A DNA stretch of 40,065 nt from an uncultured Flavobacteriaceae bacterium (lineage in GTDB: Bacteria; Bacteroidota; Bacteroidia; Flavobacteriales; Flavobacteriaceae): positions 1 to 40,065 of the forward strand of contig CAJQNZ010000041.1 in the NCBI GenBank assembly GCA_905479835.1, read 5' to 3'. The notes beneath the pieces were generated by a model. The model was given only the letters and a program-made list of their open reading frames with translations, was not told the origin of the DNA and did no database searches. Every line of letters begins with the position of its first letter. Position 1 is the stretch's first letter. This document shows, piece by piece, positions 36,203-40,065 of the stretch. The translations under genes were made by a program, and so were the position numbers.

Positions 36203-37921
36203 TTATAATTTCATTTCTTTTATAATTCGCTGAATTTTTGCGTCTAATTTTTTTTCAGTTTCTTGGGCATTTTCAATAGCATCTAAAGTGGTGTTTACGC
36301 TAAAGTAAAATTTAATTTTAGGTTCCGTTCCACTTGGTCTTGCAGCAATACGAGTTCCATTTTCAGTATGATAAATCAATACATTAGATTTAGGAATATC
36401 CATAGTTGATTCTTCTCCTGTAATTAAATTCTTCTTAATTCCAGATTGATAATCACATAAGAACTCAACTTTTTCTCCATCTATTTCTGTAATAGGGTTT
36501 TGTCGTAGTTCGCTCAACATTTGTTGAATCTGTTGTGCACCATCCATTCCTTTTTTCACTATCGAAATAAGGTGTTCCTTATAAAAATTATGTTTTACAT
36601 AAATATTTAATAATTCTTCATAAAAAGAACTGCCGTTCTGTTTTGCAATGGTTGCAATTTCACAAGCTAATAATGTTGCAGTTACAGCATCTTTATCTCT
36701 AACAAATTCTCCTACCATATAACCATAACTTTCTTCTCCTCCTCCTATGAAATCCATAGTTTCATAATCACGAATCATCTTTGCAATCCATTTAAAACCT
36801 GTCAATCCAATTTTAGTTTCTACATCATAATTATCTGCAATTTTATTTACTAATTCTGTGGAAACAATAGTTGATCCGATAAATTGATTTCCATTTATTT
36901 TACCTTCTTCTTTCCATTTTTTGATTAAAAAATTAGTCATGACACTCATGGTTTGATTCCCATTTAAAAGTGTCATTTTCCCATTCATATCTCGGACAGC
37001 AACACCCAATCTATCACAATCTGGATCTGTACCTATGACAATATCTGCACCTATTTTATCTGCAAGATCTGTAGCCATTTTTAATGCTGCTGGTTCTTCA
37101 GGATTTGGTGATTTTACAGTTGGGAAATCGCCATTTGGAACACGTTGTTCTTCAACAATATGGACATCTGTATATCCAGCTCTTTTCAATGTTTCAGGAA
37201 TAGAAACTATTGAAGTTCCGTGTAAAGATGTAAAAACAATTTTTAAGTTATCTCTATTTTTTATTGATGGTATTGTACCATTTTTCACACAACCATCAAT
37301 AAATACTGAATCAATTTTTTCACCAATTGTTTCAATCAAACTTTCATTGGCATTAAAATTAATTTCAGAAAAATCTATTTTATTTACTTCGGTAATTATT
37401 CCTCCATCTTCTGGTGGAACTATCTGACCGCCATCTTTCCAATATACTTTATAACCATTATATTCTGGTGGATTATGTGAAGCCGTAAGAACGATTCCAG
37501 CATCACAACCTAAATGTTTTACTGTAAATGATAATTCAGGTGTAGGACGTAAATCCTCAAATAGGTAAACCTTAATATTATTAGCAGAGAAAACATCAGC
37601 AACAAGTTTAGCAAATTTTTTACTATTATGTCTACAATCGTATGCGATGGCAACTTTTAATTCTTTATTTGGAAAGGATTTAAGTAAATAATTGGAAAGT
37701 CCTTGAGTCGCTCTTCCTAGTGTATATTTATTGATTCTATTGGATCCTGCACCCATAACTCCGCGCATACCTCCAGTTCCGAATTCCATGTCTTTATAGA
37801 ATCTATCTTCAAGTAGCTCAGGATTGTGATCAATTAATTCTTTAATTTCTTTTTGCGTAGCAGCATCAAAGGTGTCAGAAAGCCATAATTGGGCTCTATC
37901 TAGTATTTGATTTTTTGTCAT
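36203..37921 (-). CDS. phosphoglucomutase/phosphomannomutase family enzyme
   Basis: Interconverts hexose 1- and 6-phosphates. The 572-residue alpha-D-phosphohexomutase has its four domains in order: the phosphoserine loop TASHNPPEYNGYK (phosphoserine Ser148), the Mg-binding GTDPDCDRLG, the sugar-binding GGEESYGY and the phosphate-binding RPSGTEPKIK. The long form with KDGGQIVPPEDGGI resembles phosphoglucomutases of the PGM2/Bacteroidota type. Glucose versus mannose specificity is not settled by sequence. It has its own promoter box, but the glycosyltransferase ends only 47 bases upstream, so read-through is possible. It would supply sugar-1-phosphates for cell-surface glycans. Confidence 0.93.
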   Translation of the reverse strand: MTKNQILDRAQLWLSDTFDAATQKEIKELIDHNPELLEDRFYKDMEFGTGGMRGVMGAGSNRINKYTLGRATQGLSNYLLKSFPNKELKVAIAYDCRHNSKKFAKLVADVFSANNIKVYLFEDLRPTPELSFTVKHLGCDAGIVLTASHNPPEYNGYKVYWKDGGQIVPPEDGGIITEVNKIDFSEINFNANESLIETIGEKIDSVFIDGCVKNGTIPSIKNRDNLKIVFTSLHGTSIVSIPETLKRAGYTDVHIVEEQRVPNGDFPTVKSPNPEEPAALKMATDLADKIGADIVIGTDPDCDRLGVAVRDMNGKMTLLNGNQTMSVMTNFLIKKWKEEGKINGNQFIGSTIVSTELVNKIADNYDVETKIGLTGFKWIAKMIRDYETMDFIGGGEESYGYMVGEFVRDKDAVTATLLACEIATIAKQNGSSFYEELLNIYVKHNFYKEHLISIVKKGMDGAQQIQQMLSELRQNPITEIDGEKVEFLCDYQSGIKKNLITGEESTMDIPKSNVLIYHTENGTRIAARPSGTEPKIKFYFSVNTTLDAIENAQETEKKLDAKIQRIIKEMKL

Positions 37922-37944
37922 GTTGTAATAAAATAATTAGTAAG

Positions 37945-37952
37945 CAAAGATA
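37945..37952 (-). promoter_or_regulatory. -7 box TATCTTTG for the phosphohexomutase
   Basis: Exact minus-strand match predicting a start near 37940, about 19 bases before the ATG. Confidence 0.5.
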
Positions 37953-37968
37953 CTATTTTAAACGATCA

Positions 37969-38928
37969 TTAAAGATTGATTTTTTGGTTGATTTTATATA
38001 AATTCTCGTTCTGTTTTGTACGTAAAATTAATTCACCAAGAAAACCAGACAAGAAAAATAATGTTCCAATAATCATGGTTGATAATGCAATGTAAAACCA
38101 AGGATTATCTGTAACCAAACGAGTAGGAGTATGGAAATAAAATAATTTTAAGAGTTTGGAAATACCAATATACAATGCAGATAACATTCCAATGATAAAC
38201 ATAAAACTTCCTAGAAGCCCAAATAAATGCATAGGTCTTTTCCCAAATTTAGACAAAAAAGAAATGGTAAGTAAATCTAGAAATCCATTGATGAAACGGT
38301 CAATACCAAATTTTGTTTCTCCGTATTTCCTTGCTTGATGTTGTACCACTTTTTCGTCAATTTTTAGAAATCCTGCATTTTTAGCAAGTACAGGAATATA
38401 ACGGTGCATTTCACCATATACATTTACGTTTTTTACAACTTCATTTTTATAGGCTTTCAATCCGCAATTGAAATCATGTAATTTTAAACCTGAAGTTTTT
38501 CTTGCTGCCCAATTAAAAAGTTTGGAAGGAATATTTTTTCTAATTTTTGAATCGTAGCGCTTTTTTTTCCAACCAGAAATCAAGTCGAAATTTTCTTTTA
38601 TAATTAAGTTGTACAATTCTGGAATTTCGTCAGGACTATCCTGTAAATCTGCATCCATAGTGATTACTACATCACCTTGAGCGACTTTGAATCCTGCATT
38701 TAAGGCTTGGGATTTTCCATAGTTGGTCTGAAATTTAATACCTTTTACATTGGAATTTTTTTCAGATAGTTGTTGAATGACTTTCCAAGATTCATCTGTA
38801 CTTCCATCATCAATAAATAGGATTTCATAAGAATACTGATTGGATTGTACAACACGCACAATCCAATCATATAATTCTTGTAAAGATTCGTCTTCATTCA
38901 ATAAAGGAATGACAACTGATATATTCAT
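37969..38928 (-). CDS. glycosyltransferase family 2, DPM1/ArnC-like with two C-terminal membrane helices
   Basis: 319 residues. The start MNISVVIPLLNEDESLQELYDW, IDDGSTDESW, ALNAGFKVAQGDVVITMDADLQDSPDEIP and the DFNCGLKAYKNEV motif define the polyprenyl-phosphate sugar transferase group (dolichol-phosphate mannosyltransferase, ArnC, GtrB). Two C-terminal helices (LFGLLGSFMFIIGMLSALYIG and FYIALSTMIIGTLFFLSGFLGELI) are typical of the membrane form and dock it near its lipid substrate. It probably charges undecaprenyl phosphate with a sugar for envelope glycan modification. It starts 10 bases after the DUF4199 gene, so the two are cotranscribed. Confidence 0.9.
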   Translation of the reverse strand: MNISVVIPLLNEDESLQELYDWIVRVVQSNQYSYEILFIDDGSTDESWKVIQQLSEKNSNVKGIKFQTNYGKSQALNAGFKVAQGDVVITMDADLQDSPDEIPELYNLIIKENFDLISGWKKKRYDSKIRKNIPSKLFNWAARKTSGLKLHDFNCGLKAYKNEVVKNVNVYGEMHRYIPVLAKNAGFLKIDEKVVQHQARKYGETKFGIDRFINGFLDLLTISFLSKFGKRPMHLFGLLGSFMFIIGMLSALYIGISKLLKLFYFHTPTRLVTDNPWFYIALSTMIIGTLFFLSGFLGELILRTKQNENLYKINQKINL

Positions 38929-38938
38929 TTATTTTTTT

Positions 38939-39457
38939 TTAATCTTCATCTGAGTGTTTCATTACCAGTCCACCGATAAGTGAAATAATAAATCCTAAGA
39001 AAATACTACCAATGATACTCATTCCAGCAGCCATTGTAGGTCCAGACATTTTTTCAGTCATTGAAAGTTGGTTTTCAATCTGTTCATCAGACATTCCATA
39101 ATCTATCAATTGTTGTTCTTGAACTTCAAGCATTTTAGCAAAATAATCTGGTTCAATAAAATTGGTAAAAATTAAAGTATAAACTACTCCAACTATTCCT
39201 GCAATTAAAGCAATTCCAACGCCAGTTTTTAATGCTTCTCCCAATGATAAAAAGCCACCATTAAATTCTTTAAATTTCTTAATTCCCATTATAATAAATC
39301 CGATCATTATTGCGATTCCAAGTAATCCTACAGACCAATGAGGTGCGTAAGTCATCCCTAGAGCATACATAATTACATTTAATAATATGGATGTAATACC
39401 TAGCATTATACCATAATTAAGCATAATTTGTTTCGATGATGTGTTTTGAGTTTCCAT
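38939..39457 (-). CDS. DUF4199 family membrane protein
   Basis: 172 residues with four hydrophobic segments: IMLNYGIMLGITSILLNVIMYALG, VGLLGIAIMIGFIIMGI, GVGIALIAGIVGVVYTLIFTNFI and AGMSIIGSIFLGFIISLIGGLVM. The layout with FKEFNGGFLSLGEALKTG between helices 2 and 3 and an acidic, Met-rich stretch before helix 4 fits DUF4199, a Bacteroidota family of unknown role. Position immediately upstream of a DPM1-like glycosyltransferase is something I recall from related genomes. A promoter box lies 24 bases upstream of its ATG. Confidence 0.82.
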   Translation of the reverse strand: METQNTSSKQIMLNYGIMLGITSILLNVIMYALGMTYAPHWSVGLLGIAIMIGFIIMGIKKFKEFNGGFLSLGEALKTGVGIALIAGIVGVVYTLIFTNFIEPDYFAKMLEVQEQQLIDYGMSDEQIENQLSMTEKMSGPTMAAGMSIIGSIFLGFIISLIGGLVMKHSDED

Positions 39458-39480
39458 GTTTAGTTGATTTATAAGTTGAA

Positions 39481-39488
39481 CAAATATA
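39481..39488 (-). promoter_or_regulatory. -7 box TATATTTG for the DUF4199 cluster
   Basis: Exact minus-strand match predicting a start near 39476 and a leader of about 19 bases. Confidence 0.55.
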
Positions 39489-39580
39489 CAAAAACAAATT
39501 TTAGATTGCCTGTTGATGTATTTACAAAATTATTAGTATTCAATCACTTAAAAATGTTACATAAATTAGTTTAAAAAATA

Positions 39581-39611
39581 TTGCGCAACATTAAAATTGA
39601 TTGTAAATTTG
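39581..39611 (+). promoter_or_regulatory. promoter of the SRP RNA gene: TTG-N20-TAAATTTG
   Basis: TTG at 39581-39583, a 20-base spacer and TAAATTTG at 39604-39611. The RNA stem starts at 39616, five bases after the box; this distance was used to place starts elsewhere in the window. Confidence 0.7.
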
Positions 39612-39615
39612 CAGC

Positions 39616-39709
39616 GGCAAGTCCTACACAACTAGCTCCCTTTGAATCCTCCAGGGCGGGAACGCAGCAAAGGTATTAGGTTGTAGCAGTGTGATGTAGG
39701 TCGCTTGCC
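39616..39709 (+). ncRNA. ffs: signal recognition particle RNA (4.5S-type)
   Basis: A stable hairpin RNA of about 94 bases that pairs with Ffh to target nascent membrane proteins to the translocon. The ends GGCAAG (39616-39621) and CTTGCC (39704-39709) close the long helix. The apex at 39651-39669 reads CCAGGGCGGGAACGCAGCA: a GGAA tetraloop (39659-39662) on a GCG/CGC stem, with the conserved asymmetric CAG...GCAGC internal loop that Ffh recognises. It is the small bacterial type without an Alu domain. A T-run at 39711-39716 terminates it and a promoter fits its 5' end. Exact ends may differ by one or two bases. Confidence 0.92.
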
Positions 39710-39711
39710 AT

Positions 39712-39842
39712 TTTTTGATTCTACTCATTTTCTGTCTTCGCAAAGGGAAGAAACTTTAACCACTTTTAGATACTTTAATTTTTTATTTAAGTCTTTTTTC
39801 TATTCTCTATTGGTCTATTGTCTTTTTTCATACTTTTGCTAT
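39712..39842. other. intergenic region between SRP RNA and the dehydrogenase gene
   Basis: AT-rich, with no gene or strong hairpin. It ends in the promoter of the dehydrogenase gene. Confidence 0.5.
39810..39838 (+). promoter_or_regulatory. promoter TTG-N18-TACTTTTG of the dehydrogenase gene
   Basis: TTG at 39810-39812 and TACTTTTG at 39831-39838. With the five-base spacing seen at the SRP RNA gene, transcription begins on the A of the ATG at 39843, so the mRNA would be leaderless. Confidence 0.6.
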
Positions 39843-40065
39843 ATGAGTAAAGTTGTATTAATAACTGGCGGATCCTCTGGAATAGGAAAATCTGTAGGAG
39901 AATATTTGTCTGAAAAAGGATATATTGTTTACGGCACAAGTAGAAACCCGCAAAAAATAAAAGCACATCCTTTTAAATTGATTGCTCTAGATGTGAATGA
40001 TATTACAACTATTTCAAAAGCGATCGAAACTGTAATTTTATCAGAAGGAAAAATTGATGTATTAA
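39843..40065 (+). CDS. short-chain dehydrogenase/reductase, 5' part (runs off the window)
   Basis: The first 74 codons are present. MSKVVLITGGSSGIGKSVGE has the TGxxxGIG dinucleotide-binding motif (residues 8-14) of classical short-chain dehydrogenases, followed by GYIVYGTSRNPQKI, where the Arg after the second strand suggests NADP(H), and LDVNDITTISKAIE, the DV pair that binds adenine. The catalytic Ser-Tyr-Lys triad lies beyond the window, so the substrate is unknown. The start is supported by a promoter ending five bases before the ATG. Confidence 0.88.
   Translation, partial: MSKVVLITGGSSGIGKSVGEYLSEKGYIVYGTSRNPQKIKAHPFKLIALDVNDITTISKAIETVILSEGKIDVL

Overview
The window is AT-rich chromosomal DNA from a member of the Bacteroidota, almost certainly family Flavobacteriaceae. 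Four things point there. The proteins are of flavobacterial type: a 951-residue CarB without its regulatory domain, a GlmU-family protein with an unusual N-terminus, a DUF4835/PorD-type protein, and the DUF5606, DUF6913 and DUF4199 families. Many promoters carry the Bacteroidota -7 box TAnnTTTG, several with TTG 18-20 bases upstream, and Shine-Dalgarno sequences are largely absent. The gene order dapA, bamD, rpoZ, coaBC, DUF4835, recN is familiar from this family. The genus cannot be fixed from the sequence alone.

Layout. 1-880: 3' end of a phage-type cytosine-C5 DNA methyltransferase and a gene-free stretch sharing a short repeat with it; this is the most accessory-looking part. 881-3664: ligA and a YhhN-type membrane protein. 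3718-4371 (minus): a 70-residue small protein and a DoxX-like protein. 4489-11787 (plus): DUF6913-dapA, then bamD-rpoZ-coaBC-DUF4835-recN, then fabI. 11882-12832: a glycosyltransferase. 12924-18206 (minus): yidC, pyrG, aqpZ and a secreted DUF1566-type protein, separated by clear terminators or promoters. 18550-25804 (plus): rpmH, carB, the GlmU-family protein and lon. 25887-26907 (minus): a cassette of two small secreted paralogues and a DUF3784 membrane protein. 27133-30181 (minus): ruvX, a DUF1919 gene, def, DUF5606 and mazG. 30294-34285 (plus): dapD, a glycosyltransferase, a TsaC/Sua5-type gene, a CCA-adding enzyme and an NTF2-like protein. 34288-39457 (minus): DUF4199, a glycosyltransferase, a phosphohexomutase and an MsbA-like ABC exporter. 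39616-39709: SRP RNA. 39843-end: start of a short-chain dehydrogenase.

Most genes are housekeeping: replication and repair (ligA, recN, ruvX), transcription and translation (rpoZ, rpmH, def, tRNA maturation), envelope assembly (bamD, yidC, SRP RNA, dapA/dapD, GlmU-like, ABC exporter, glycosyltransferases), CoA, lipid and pyrimidine synthesis (coaBC, fabI, carB, pyrG), and quality control (lon, mazG). No tRNA, rRNA, CRISPR array, integrase, transposase or complete defence island is visible. The points most worth a second look are the methyltransferase with an in-frame duplication in its recognition region and a repeated 3' end, the two-paralogue secreted cassette, the DUF1919 gene inside a ruvX-def cluster, a Cys-to-Ser change in the CoaC flap, dispersed palindromic repeats, and promoters that predict leaderless mRNAs.
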